This document shows, one piece after another, positions 36,517-48,248 of a stretch of DNA of 64,000 nt. How positions within the stretch are numbered: position 1 is the stretch's first letter; each line of letters starts with the position of its first letter. A program made the position numbers and the translations under genes. Source of the stretch: Sthenelais limicola (taxonomy: Eukaryota; Annelida; Polychaeta; Phyllodocida; Sigalionidae); NCBI GenBank assembly GCA_942159475.1, contig OW804102.1:20712684-20776683 (forward strand), in the 5' to 3' direction. The notes below the pieces were generated by a model that saw nothing but the letters and a program-made list of their open reading frames with translations, did not search any database and was not told where the DNA came from.

Positions 36517-37380
36517 TTTAGTCTATGTTGAGTGACAGATTAGGTCACTGTATGTTCTTAGTACGATTTACTAAGGAACGCGGCCATTCTCTATATACAT
36601 ATAATGTAACGTATAGTAGTACCAAGCGATGACATGAAGTCACCGAGACTGAGAAAATCTTCCATTTAATCAAACAATTTTTACAGCTAGTGTGACCTGG
36701 AAGACCCATGTTCCCTCATAGAAGGTGATAGACAAACCGTTTATAAAGTTGTACCTGTTATATAAAATGAAATAAAACTATTACATACACAAATGTATAT
36801 CTGAAAACCGCTACACATATTTGCCGAATTGAAAATGAGTTATGCCAAACATCCAACTAATATTTGCTAGTTGATTTTTCAGTCGAGGAGGTTCGTTAGA
36901 GCAGGAATAGAAGCCAAAATCATTTAAACATACTTAAAGTCAAATGATTCAATCAAATTTACTGATTTCTGGACAGTTTGCTGTCTTTTTTTCGACAACT
37001 TCATATTATATATAGGCCTACGTCAGGAATGAAAGTCTTCAGTATTCCTGCTGATTTTCCCCCAAACTTCCATCCTTTTTAACCTAAGTGAAATAGGTAC
37101 AACCTACGTCCTTTCAAAATGAGCTCAAAAGGATTGTCTATTCATCGAGAATTACCTGAATACACCATTTAAAGTAACAGGCACCGTTACAATTATTTCT
37201 GTTCTACTAAAGATTTAAAATATGAAATATTATACTTGCCTATAATTCATGTAAAATTGTAATTGTCCCAATAAAAAAGAATTCTTTCACGTTAGATTAT
37301 TTTAATATGATTACTGTCTTTAGAGAGATTTTAAACACCAATGGGACAATAAATTCAACGCACCGGTTAAGCAGCTCATT
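36517..37380. other. No gene seen
   Basis: AT-rich unique-looking sequence without exon signals I trust. Confidence 0.4.
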
Positions 37381-37390
37381 CAGGGCGGGA

Positions 37391-37496
37391 GAATGCCTCA
37401 AGGCATTCATTGCAAGTTGGCCTAGGGGGCGGGTGAATGCCTCAAGGCATTCAATGCAAGTTGGCCTTGGGGGCGGGTGAATGCCTCAAGGCATTC
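37391..37496 (+). repeat. Three 44-bp repeats, each with the same hairpin
   Basis: GAATGCCTCAAGGCATTC (8-bp arms, CA centre) occurs at 37391, 37435 and 37479, with GGGGGCGGGT and TGCAAGTTGGCC between the copies. The hairpin part is identical in all three. Confidence 0.95.
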
Positions 37497-38183
37497 AATT
37501 TTTATATAAATTGAAGGGGGCATAACTTAATGAAAAATGAACAGATTTTGCTGAAATTTAAAATATATGTATACAAACACATTAGAAATATTTTTATAGG
37601 TATGTTGTCATGGAGACATTAATTATGACATCATAACTAACATATGTAAATGCTGGAAAGTGAATTTTGAGCAAGGTTGCTGCCATATTGCACCCAATTG
37701 GACCCATTATTTCAATTATTGAAGACCAAATTCTAGAAATTATGGAAAAATATTATCAATAGCTGTTTACATCTATTAAACGATGTACATACGATACATA
37801 TTATCTGAAGAAAATATTCTTAAAGTGTTTTTAAACCCTAATCCTCATGTTAGACACCCGTCCTGAAGCCCAAAAAGGGGGGAAAGGGCCCCGTCAGCCA
37901 GGCAAAATATGTGTAAACTGCCCCCGCCTTGAATGGGTTAATACGGACCAAACGTAGTGAAGCCAAGCACCGCAAACGGGACTTCTTTGATGTTGGACAA
38001 GCCCTTCATCTTAAGGGTCGCGCAGTCCTTTGTTTTCGCTGAACCTCGCGTTAATCGCGCGACGGTAGAGAACACCCGGCTGAATCGCTTGCCCGATGAG
38101 TCGCTATTATAAGCAGTCTATGAGCAGCGATTTTCTACAGGTACCCTTGAAAGGATATTCGAGCCAAGATCAAAGCGATTCAC

Positions 38184-38218
38184 AGGCGACGGCCTATGAA
38201 GGCCATAGGCCGTCGCCT
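38184..38218. repeat. Perfect 15-bp-arm hairpin
   Basis: AGGCGACGGCCTATG, loop AAGGC, then CATAGGCCGTCGCCT. GC-rich and free of mismatches; no transcript context identified. Confidence 0.9.
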
Positions 38219-38654
38219 TGCCGCCAGCGAATAAATACCGGGGTGGAATGAGGGATGGGCATCATTCACTGACTGCCCTTCTTGAGACACAACCAAAAGC
38301 AACTATCAATCTGAGACCGCACTTCCGTATACTGGAAAATATACCACAAAAGGCAATTCTGTTGTTTCACCAGAACCCTTACTATTCAATAGTGAGATCC
38401 ATAAACTGTTTCTTTAACAATTGCTCGTCCTTCGGGAGGTAGAAGAACCACTTTTTGAAACCCCATGGATATCTCATTCTTCCAGACACTTTAATTTAAT
38501 TAGTAGCTTAACTAGTATTGATTTATCATAAGAATAAATACGGCATAAAACTGAATCCAATACTCAATGTTAAGGTCATATATATACAAAAAGTATTTAA
38601 TTCATGTATTGTATGCTCCCTGGCTATATTATTAACTGTATTCTGCCATTTCAG

Positions 38655-41600
38655 GTATGGCCACTGCATTGCAGCTGTGCATTTTGGTCGTTGCAGCACC
38701 CGTCGCTACTCGTCCAACGCCCGAGGACTTCTCCAGGTCGAAGGGCGGTCTTCAGGCTGACGCGAAGCAAGCTCGACCCCTGGTAGAAGGTGACACGAGC
38801 CAGCATGAGACGATTGCAGCTTGCAGAGCCAACTGTGTGGAGCAGGTACGCTTGATTAATTGATCATTGCTATTACACTAATGACTAATAACCATTCATT
38901 ATTGGATTAGGTTTAAGCACAATATTCGATTGTATAGCGTAATGGTATGATATCTGATCAAGAAAATACTCTTATATCAAGTGATACTACCGTAATAACC
39001 CTGCACAAAATTGCCATGACTGAGTGAATATAAATTAGTCTTTTTTTTCAGACGTTACCCATGGAATGGCCATCTAACTTTGACGTGTGTAATGGTGATG
39101 ATGCTAGTTGCAAGGCCTGCTGGAAGATGTGCAAACAACTCTACGAGCAGGAGATGAAGTTCAGACCTGTTTGCGACGATTGTGTGAGTTTCAGATTAAA
39201 CTATTAACAAGAAATAGTTAACAGTGATCAGTTTACATTTATTTATTTATTTCCGGTTCATGTAGAAGATTGCGTTTCCAAGGGAAACGGAGATTGATGT
39301 CAGTTAAATGTAAAGTTCGAGAGGGAGGGATAGTAGGAGGGAGAGGAAGTGGAGACAGAAAATATGAAATCCCTATCCCATATATATGACTGGTCATTCC
39401 ATGTGATTATGTTGGTCCCTTTAACACCTTTGCATATGAGGCATCTTATTTCGCAACTTGCCACTTTAATTCACACATGGTCTACCCTTTAATTCACACC
39501 TAAACGCCATCCCCTCCCCCTCCCAGCCATTACCAGCATGATTCTGATCCCATCTGCTGATATCAGAATCAACAGATTCTTCACACTGATATCCAGGATG
39601 GGAGGAGCCAAGATGCTATCAATGATTGACAGATCTCACCCCAATCCATTTAGATTGATGATAACATAAATCTAAAAACAACCCATAACCCATGTTTTTT
39701 AGAATGTCATTTAGAATTTGTGTACAGCATTTCCTCAGACATGAAACAGTACTATATTAAAGCACCTTATATGTAAGATTTTCAGAAAATGTAGAATCGG
39801 CAGCTGTACACATTTAATAAATTCTGCTTAATTAGGCTGCAATTTGGTCAATACTAGGTAAATTCGGGCATATTCGACATTGAATTGATACTAGTAATCT
39901 GTTTGGTTAGGTTGAACTGTATTTTGAATTCTTTTTTCGTCTGAAATCTGAGTTATTTGATAAGATTGGTGAAGGTGAATTGTACATTTTCTGAAAATCT
40001 GACCCATATAGTGAACAAAATGACAATTGATCATTGGCGTAATGGGATTTGGGCTCACGGTCTATTTGAATCAGTTATGATCGGCCTTAACAATGAATCG
40101 AAAATGAGTAAAGATAGTCTACCCAATATCATCAAAGTAAAATGAGTAAAACTAGTCTATTGACTGTGCAGTTTTTTACTAGGCCCCTATCACTATATTT
40201 CTGATAACCGCATGCTCATTGCATGATATTGGTGTCGGATAAAATATTGTTAATTTTGTCTTTTGCAGTCAGGTTCGGTTGGTTGCACTACCGCCTGCAA
40301 GTACAGTTTCAGCTCTGTGGCCATGCCTGATCCGCTACCTTGGGCATTCGGATCCACGCCTGTGACCACTGAAGTGAGCGACACGGTACTTCACGTCTCC
40401 TGGGAACTGCCCCGTCCCATCCCCCGCAACAAGGAGGTGCTGCCCCCTGGTCGCCCTTTCTTGGTGTACACCTTGCTGTTCCGCGATGACAACAGCCCCC
40501 ACTGGAGCCTTGCAATTCCGGTAGATAGTCTGATTGTGTATTTATTTATCAATCTATCATTTCGTTAATGTTGAAGTTAGGAGCTTTGTTTATATATTCA
40601 TTATTGACTTCAACAGTATTCAACAGTTGATGCTAGGTTTATGTATAACCACCCATTACATCAATCATGATTGGATTAGGTTTTAAAACACACTATTCGA
40701 TAATTGATAAGGCCCATGGCAGCATTTAAATAATACTGGCTCTTAAAAAGTACCCTGAGAATTAATACATACACATTACACTAGGTAGTTCTCGGTCGAT
40801 CTTTGGGTCTGTCACAGACAAAAACATCACTTTGCAGTTTATATTCAATCGTTTACTCTATTTTTTAAACGGGTATGTATTGAAGTACACTTATTGCACC
40901 TCCCTTGAGGCATATCCACGTACCCCTCTGTTGACTACGTGTATTTAAGATGTATCTCTGTTATTCTAGACTTTGGATCACATCACCAGAGTAAGCGGAA
41001 AACACACCACGTTCCCGGGTCTCCAGTTCATGCTGCTGGCTTCAGACCCCTCCGGTACAATAGCACGAGACATGCCCCCATACCCCGCGCCTCTTCCCCC
41101 CACTAGCTAGTGATGATGCCACACCACCAGCACCTGTTGACCACATAGCTCCCACCCCTAAACTTCCACAGACGGCAGAAGAGGCTTTACCCTTAAAGCA
41201 AAATGGGGTGAGTTTTTGCTTGAAATAATCATAATGATATTAACACTGAGAAAGCTACTCGCAGATTGTTATGCAACTGGGGCAATATCGCCATCTTCAA
41301 ATCAACTTTCGATTCAACCACAATGTTTTTTTTTATAAAAATTATATATAAATTAAAACGTTGTATGCTATCTAAAATGAGTGATTTTTTGAATATATAC
41401 CCTTTCATACCCGTTGAATAAAACACGTTATGTTATCAACATTCTACTACTATGTCTGTTCTAGGCCCTAGCTTCCATGTCTGATGTAACAGTGGAGGTA
41501 CAAGTGGCGGAGGGGTGGATAGAGGCAGTGTTGTCTTGGCGTCAGGATCTCCGCACCGAGGAGAGGCTGCGTTATACCGTGCAGTGGGGACGAGTGACAT

Positions 41601-43087
41601 GCAACCAAGATCCAGCTATGCCTCGCTGTCCTCTTGGCGAGGAAAATATGGTCGATGCTACCATACCAGCCAAAGACACACAGGTGATTTTATTTATTTA
41701 GGTTTTTCTGCAATTTGATTCAATATGTATTTAATCAGTCAATTCAGAGAAGAATATGTCCCATCAAATGTTAGGCTTAGAATAAAGAAATAATTTGGGA
41801 ATAAAACATCAAAGGATGCAACTGTGTATAATGGTTGCTGAATGAGTTTATTTAGGTTTATTCATAAATGTATGAAATAATTTCCCATAATTTATTTGTA
41901 TTCTTCATTTTATTTACAGGAGATGCGTCTAATCCTGACTAGCCTCACATTCAACTCCAAGTATTGGCTCGAGTTCGGGTTTGAGAATTTCGGTGTGAAT
42001 TACAAAGCGTTCTTCTTCACACCTGGCTGTCCAACTGTCGATGCAACATTCGGGTTCTGTGTGCATGCAGGGAAGTTCCCCGAGGACCTCCTCCAGTACG
42101 TCAAGGGCAACTACCACCACTACTCCTACCAGTACCACTGCCACCACGCCCATCAGTGCTACCACAACTACCGTTTGCCCACCATGTCAACATCAACTCT
42201 GTCACTCTGGCAAAATATGAATTCTGCTTTAGGTATGTATTACTAATGCCATAAAACTGTTCTTGCTCAAGTTTCCTCGTAGTCCTACGCGATACATCTA
42301 TTACTTTATTATTCATATTTGTAAAAATCAAGCTGTATGTACATTATTTGAATATTATTCATTTGATTTTCATTTTATTCTGTTCTTCTTCCAGTTGTAA
42401 ACGAGTCCCAGCTGCCAAACACGTCGATCCTTCTGGGCGTGGGCCTGGGCGTGGGCCTGGGCGTGGGCCTGGGTGCGGTCTTGATTCTGGTTGTTGTCCT
42501 CATCGCTTACAAACGTTGCTGCAGCCGCACAGACCACGACCTAGAGTTGAGAAAGGGTAAGGAGAATAATGATATTATTGAAGTCACATAAGTCCTGATG
42601 ATAAATAATATAGTTGGCCTAGTGGCCGCTTCCATATGCTTGCTCTATCAATAACTTCAAGAGGTCTAAACTTCAATCATATCAAAATGATCTCAGTCGG
42701 CTACAGCACTGATCTCCGAAAAAAGGCCACTTTATTTATCCGTATTTATTTTATCCGTATTTATGTTAGGCCTATTTACAACGATGGGAACCTGTATCTG
42801 CTCTAGATATTTTTAGCAAAATGTCTCGCTTTCTTGTTTCTCGTGCAGTCAATATATAACTAGTAAATGGCTATCCTGCACGCTACCATATGCAGGGATG
42901 AGAAACACAGAATATTGATGGTTATTTCTTTCCGTATTTCCCTCCAGTGCTCCAGAGTTGCTCAGAACTGCCCCTGCTAAACATCTATCCTGCAGGCTCC
43001 ATGTCCAGTCTCCATCATCTCCAATGCCACAATGCCATCGCTCAGAACATCCTCAACAAATCGCTGCCAGTCAACGGGTTGCTGTAG
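38655..43087 (+). CDS. Anosmin-like membrane protein (Cys-rich, two FN3 domains, TM), frame damaged
   Basis: Coding exons: 38657-38845, 39052-39183, 40269-40520, 40970-41207, 41465-41683, 41920-42232, 42395-42556 and 42948-43087, all with GT-AG borders and matching phases; about 547 residues. It opens with a signal peptide (MATALQLCILVVAAPVA). A Cys-rich module follows whose pattern (CRANC, CKACWKMC, VCDDC, GCTTAC) fits the N-terminal module of anosmin-1, but no WAP domain follows. FN3-1 is exons 3-4 and FN3-2 exons 5-6, the latter with RYTVQWGRVTC and ending FFFTPGC as in anosmin. A helix of GVGL repeats (about 459-482) and a basic stop-transfer YKRCC follow. Anosmin is normally secreted and acts with heparan sulfate and FGF receptors, so a TM form is unusual. 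Exon 4 needs one C less in the run 41095-41100 to stay open. The first 5' exon is non-coding and not found. Family call good; functionality doubtful. Confidence 0.7.
39772..40005 (+). mobile_element. MITE family M in intron 2 of the anosmin-like gene
   Basis: About 234 bp. The left end is degraded to GTAAGATTTTCAGAAAATG; the right end CATTTTCTGAAAATCTGACC plus C is intact. ATAT flanks both sides, fitting the 4-bp A/T target duplication seen at 7.4 kb. Confidence 0.85.
42435..42474 (+). repeat. 12-bp coding minisatellite in the TM helix
   Basis: GGCGTGGGCCTG is repeated three times and encodes the Gly-Val-Gly-Leu repeats of the predicted transmembrane segment. Changes in copy number would alter helix length by four residues per unit. 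Confidence 0.9.
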
Positions 43088-43730
43088 GGTACCCCGGCCC
43101 ACCTCCTCACGCCTCACCAGCAGTTCCACACGGCGCCTTCTGCCTTGCAGTTCCAGCACATGCATGCTCCTGTGTGAGGGCCTTGCTCCTGTGTCTCCAA
43201 TGGCTTGCAGCACCCCTACCGGCAGCGTCCAACACATCGCCTGCATGCCCCAACTGCAACATCTGGCCGCCAACCAGCGACAATACATCCAGCAGCATGC
43301 CGCAGCAACCAGTCAGCCTAGTGCAACGTACCAACAGTCCCTCAGAAACAATTCCAGCAAGAGCATGTCCATGGATGGCCTGAATACAACTCATAGTAAT
43401 ACCTTGACCATTCCATCCCTGGCGAAATCAGCTTCTGCGACAGAACTCTCTCCCACCCATTCCCAAAATCTGTAGCGAGACGATTCATTGACTTTGGACG
43501 AGCGATCGACCCAGTGGCCACAGACGATCCAATGCTACAGCAGGCCGAGGATGAGTGCCATCGAGTGACCAGCTTCCAGGCGTCCATACCTCCCATCAAC
43601 CATTACCTGCGTACAGTTCCAGAGGGAAAAAAAACAAAAAAAACAAAAACAAAATACAGTTCCAGAGGACGCAGAGCTCAGTGGCAATGATAATGAGAGT
43701 ATAGACTGGAGTGGGACCACGAGAACTTGA
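43088..43730 (+). pseudogene. Decayed former cytoplasmic tail of the anosmin-like protein
   Basis: After the TAG at 43085-43087 the same frame still reads like protein (PAHLLTPHQQFHT...FQHMHAPV) up to a TGA at about 43175. A second frame is then open and protein-like to 43475 (MPQLQHLAANQRQYIQQHAA, SMDGLNTTHSNTLTIPSLAK). A third takes over from about 43466 (RRFIDFGRAIDPVATDDPM, IPPINHYLRTVPEG). The last sensible stop is near 43728. Three protein-like frames end to end indicate a once longer tail of roughly 260 residues, now broken by a stop, frameshifts and the insertion at 43626-43668. The remains are Gln-, Ser- and Pro-rich with no catalytic domain. Confidence 0.6.
43612..43668 (+). mobile_element. 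Poly(A)-only insertion with 14-bp target duplication
   Basis: TACAGTTCCAGAGG occurs at 43612-43625 and 43655-43668. Between the copies lie only A-runs with single C's (29 nt). This is the mark left when a LINE machinery inserts little more than an A-tail. The insertion adds 43 nt and shifts the frame of the former tail. Confidence 0.8.
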
Positions 43731-43960
43731 CTGTGATGACTGTGATTCATGCCAGACGCGAATGGAAACTTTGTAAAAACGGAAATTCTCGATTCTCTTT
43801 TAAAAAAAAACTTGTTTATTTCGCCACAAATTCCATATAAATGGTACTTTTCATTGTGCGAACTTTGTGACCTCATACTGAATGCAGTGTTATCATTATC
43901 GCCTATGCCGCATTGGTGGTGAGGTAGTAAGGAAAAGATGGTGACAAGCAGGCTTGGGAC

Positions 43961-43966
43961 ATTAAA
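43961..43966 (+). terminator. Possible poly(A) signal (ATTAAA)
   Basis: ATTAAA about 0.9 kb after the current stop and 230 bp after the apparent former stop of the anosmin-like gene. No AATAAA is closer. Weak evidence. Confidence 0.3.
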
Positions 43967-44529
43967 ATTTTATTTATAAATTGTTGTAAAATTTATATAA
44001 ATGTGTAATAATATCGCCGGCCGCGATAATGACCTGACATGACCACCAGTCATGCCTTGAACAAGCTTGTGATGGTTTTCAACGCAGCAGCAGCTTAAAC
44101 CACCAGATAATTCACAGAGCGTATCCATGTACATGTGTAAATTGTATTGATCCTTGCAGGGACATGTGATTATACTACTGTACGTCATGCACAGGTGTTG
44201 TATTTATTGCAATAACATTTATATCGCAGTAACAACAGCAGTTGTTTGTTTCTTGGTTATCCTTATTAAGTTTTAATTTCTGAAAGGAATGTATATGTCA
44301 GTGAGATGTCTCAGAACTAAATGGCACACACTACCATTTCCTTCTGCAAAATTGATTACATATATCATATATATTGTTAGAGGAGCTGGGTCGATGGTTG
44401 TTTCAGTGACCTTTCTCCAATTAACCCCCCTTTTATTCACCCTGAAACTCAGCGTTTAGTGTATTTCTCTGATTATTTTACTTGTTTGATTGTATTAGCA
44501 TGAACATATTGTATCGACTGGGGTAACCC

Positions 44530-45780
44530 CCCTTTGTCCCTCTCTACTTCAATGACCTTCTCCTCGCATCCATCTCAGGTTGGTTTTGAGGTGAGGGGGA
44601 TGGGATCAGAGAAGAGAGAGGGGCAACAGAGGAGTGAGCCAGGTGATTTATGGGGCATGAGTGTTGCGGATTGGTCTCAGGGTTCCAGAGCAGAGCGAAG
44701 CTGAATGACCTGCTCTGCAGGAAGCTGCTGGGATGACCTATCCAGGCGGGAAACTGCATGTCTGGCCCTATAAAAGGCCCTGTTATTATAAATGGGTGCT
44801 ACGGTGATACATTAGCCCTATAGGAGAGCGGGAGCCTAGAGGAAAAGCTTCTGGTATCCTCAATAACAACATCAACGAGCGACTATACTTGTACTAGACT
44901 GACTGGTTTATAAGTTACTCATACATGTCACAGTAGCTGCTTACAGGTGCAGCACGTGCAGCTCAGAGAGCTGCTCACCCATTGGTGGGACTCACACATG
45001 CCCACATGGGAGGAGTCTTACCCGATAAGCACGGCATTATAATACTGTATTCTCTTGTCATTGGCTTCTTCTTTGTGTGTGCCTATGTGTGTGTGTATCA
45101 TGCTACACTGTACATTCTTCATTCTACCGTGCACTTTACCATGTACAAGACTTCTGGAATAAACCTATACCTGCCCATCTAACTGCGTATACCTGTTGTA
45201 CTTATCCACCCCTAGCTGGGTTTTTCATTGCGCTCTTCAAGTAATCAAGGGAATTGGGGTAATTAGGCAGATCGATTTGGGCATCAGGGCTTCTCCAAAT
45301 TCGGACGCTACCACTACCCAGGAGATCCACGATGGGTCAGATCGACCTATTTTACCCCCTCTTCCACTAGTGATTTGTGTGCGCCGAATTTTTAGTCATG
45401 TCGGCGACGAATTTTGCCTGTCGGCGCCGTTTTTTACCTATAGTGGAGTCGCCCTATTATATCAATTTATTAGAGGAATATATTGTTACAGATTGTAAAT
45501 TAAAGTTTCGTTCAGAATCAGCTCTTGGTCCTGGTAGGCCATGGCATCATATTGAAGATTTATGTAATGAGTAGCCTAATGATACACATGTGTAAACGAC
45601 CGGACATGGAATTGTCTTGTTTTTCCTTATCATTGCTATTGTTTGGGCCGGATTGCCTACCGGACCCTGGGTTATCTGACATGTGTGATTTATGTGAGAG
45701 TGCGCGTTTAAGAGAGGCACCTCATGTGTTTGAGAATAATAAATTGCTGGAATCCGAACTGTACACTTCACCTTAATTGC
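44530..45780 (+). other. LTR- or promoter-like segment with a short downstream ORF
   Basis: A good TATA box (CCCTATAAAAGGCCC, around 44768-44781) is followed about 390 bp later by GGAATAAACC (45158 on), as in an LTR's U3-R-U5. Further on a frame at 45377-45571 reads RRFLPIVESPYYINLLEEYI then ...GPGRPWHHIEDLCNE and a stop. It is protein-like but unassigned. I could not fix LTR ends, a primer-binding site or a second LTR, so this could equally be a host promoter and first exon. Confidence 0.3.
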
Positions 45781-45887
45781 TTCTCTCTCTGGGAACTCAA
45801 GAAGGGGTGGACCGCTCTTGTTGTTCTTTGACTACCTGTCCTAGAACGTTTAGTAGCCCGAAGCGCGTCTTTATTTTATCTCTCTGT

Positions 45888-45888
45888 C

Positions 45889-45929
<41 letters not shown>

Positions 45930-46132
45930 CACTCCTGTCCTGGAAGCCGACCACCCCATTCTCCCTATACTACTCACAATTTATTTACAAGTTATCTCAA
46001 TCTCCCTTTATATTATGTAATGAATATGGCTGCTGTTCTCTCGTTCTCTCACCTATTTCTTGTACTCCTGTCCTGGAAGCCGGACCACCCCATTCTCCCT
46101 ATACTACTCACAATTTAGTTACAAGTTATCAT
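45888..46132 (+). repeat. (CT)n microsatellite and 133-bp tandem duplication
   Basis: About 38 bases of CT repeats up to 45926, then ACTCCTGTCCTGGAAGCC... with ACTACTCACAATTTA at 45931-45999, repeated at 46064-46132. Confidence 0.9.
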
Positions 46133-47304
46133 ACGAGTAAAGACACTAAACACCGACAACATCTGAATATTCTTATGAAGATATCTTTTAGAATAAACAT
46201 GTGAAAAATATCAATTTTGCGACTTATGCCTCACTTTTCTGTAACACATCAGATATTAAGTATTTCAAGGCAAGGTTATTGTCAAGTTCCTGTTATGGTC
46301 TATCACAGAATAGCATAGCATATATACTTATAAAAAAGCTTTATTAAATTGGGACTAAGGCACTGTATGGATCCATAACATTTGGAACGAAGAAAATAGG
46401 CCTCATTTTATTTTTCATTGATTGATTTTTAAAAAATATTCACTTATTTCTGTTTGGTCAGGTTATTTCTAGTGGTCTCTCAATCCTATGCGTATACAGG
46501 ACAGTGAAATGGGTTGTTTAAGACATTCTATAAGGATCGCTATTGAGGTTGAAAATGTAGGCCTACATGTATTCATCTCAGAAATGCAGAAAAAGGGTGA
46601 TGTATGATAAAATGATGGATATTTGACCATCATTAAAGACCCCCAATTCCAGAAAAAGTTGGCTTAATTGATAAATAAATTCTCTTGACTTTTCACCATT
46701 TCAGTATTGGGTTCAAATTTTCCGCGAAAATCGTGCGGGGTGTTGCCTGCTAGGCGAGTGGAGCGAGAGTGGCCCGTTACGAATCATTGAGGTGGGTGTG
46801 TCGCGCTGAGCTAGACAGTGATTGGCTGGCGCAGCGATGACGACATGGAGAGGCGTGGTCGCTCAAGCTGAGTTGACTATGTCGTCAGACGGGATCCCTT
46901 AGCAAAGGGGGCGTGTCAATATAAGCACTGCGGATGCAGCTTCACATAGAAATTTGGGGTGGGGGCACATGTCCCCCCCCCCCCCATGCTCCCCCTCGGT
47001 TCCGACGCCCCTGGAGCTGATTTACCAGAAATGACATCGGGTGATAAAACTAATATCCACAGTTGGTACATAGTTCATAGAAAATTTCATTAGAAATTGA
47101 TTTTGCTTGAGAAGTTACACATAGATCTATACCAAGAACGGCAGTGTTGCCATTCATTCATCCTACAAGTACGATGTTCGGTTTAAGGGCTTTGGGATAT
47201 CAGCAATGAGTACATGTATGGTCTCATAATATGCTTTGATATATATATTTGCATGTAGATGGTTATAATTATATAGCTAGTTGGTTATTCTCGTGAGTTG
47301 ATGT
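46133..47304. other. No gene; possible transposon end near 47010
   Basis: CCCCCCATGCTCCCCCTCGG then TTCCGACGCCCCTG (to about 47013) reads on the minus strand as CAGGGGCGTCGGAACC, a form common at the ends of invertebrate DNA transposons. The other end is not identified. No exon supported. Confidence 0.35.
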
Positions 47305-47485
47305 ATAGGCCATCAGCTGTACCCCAAAAGAGTGATTTTCGTTCCGGATCGTGGGCACTACTTTTTGTCAACATATTTCAATTACTAATACCCTATATTA
47401 TGACATGCCAAAAGTTCCCCATGTAACGCCTGCCAGTTTTTAAGAAATTCGGCATTGATTCTGACAATGCAAAGCCTATGGAACC
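47305..47485 (+). repeat. Dispersed repeat R, copy 2
   Basis: Same order of shared words as at 35927-36130, about 75-80% alike by eye. Confidence 0.8.
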
Positions 47486-47514
47486 AATGGCCGGAATTCA
47501 TTTTTAATAGCCCA

Positions 47515-47760
47515 GGGGGGGCGTTTCATAAGTAAAGCAGCGCGCGTTCGTTATGCTAGCGTAACTATCGTTACAATAATGATAAATATAACGCGCGTTC
47601 GTTATTCCCGTTTCATAAGGCTAGCGACAAAGTATAGCATGTGAAAATACAGCGCTATAGTAACGCAACGTTGATCAGCGATGCATTAGTTAACGTTGAA
47701 TATGGCCCTTAGCGCGCGCTGTGTTAAAAAATGTCGTTCCTTATTTGGTAACGACTGTCG
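47515..47760. repeat. Cluster of AACGCGCGTT-type palindromes
   Basis: GCGCGCGTTCGTTA, ATAACGCGCGTTCGTTA, TAACGCAACGTT, GTTAACGTT and AGCGCGCGCT lie within 240 bp, after GGGGGGGCGTTTCATAAG. It resembles the subterminal region of a DNA transposon, but no partner cluster was found in the window. Confidence 0.5.
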
Positions 47761-48167
47761 TTATGTCCTCAATTCCGAATCTGCCAATTTCTATTTTGTA
47801 ATCACTGAGGAATTGTAGTTCTCCACGTTGGAAAAAAAAGTAAAAATAAGTAAGATTAATCAATAAAAGTATTAAATTAAAAAATATTTACTAGATTTAG
47901 AATCAAGTGATTGATATCAATCAATAGGATAGTGTGGGTGAGAAAGATAAAAGAATACGACTGCTACCTGAATTCCCAAGATTTAATTATTTACAGCGGG
48001 TGCATGCTATACCCTTTGGTGCCGATGGATCCCTTGAAATCCTTCCTTCACCTTTGTGTTCTCTACCCGCCTTCACCCTTTGTGCATTCTACTATGTCAT
48101 CTCTCAAGTGACATCACTTAATTTTATCCTGAACATTTTCTCTATTTCTTTATGTAAGTGCAAACTT

Positions 48168-48248
48168 GCAACTTGCTACCCAAGTGTCTATATTGCAACT
48201 TGCTACCCAATTGTCTATATTGCAACTTGCTACCCAACTGTCTATATC
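48168..48248 (+). repeat. 27-bp tandem repeat, three copies
   Basis: GCAACTTGCTACCCAA.TGTCTATATT at 48168, 48195 and 48222. Confidence 0.95.

Noticed and set aside
42977..43394. Minus-strand frames of about 100 codons
   Set aside because: Antisense to the last exon and decayed tail of the anosmin-like gene; no splice or domain evidence.
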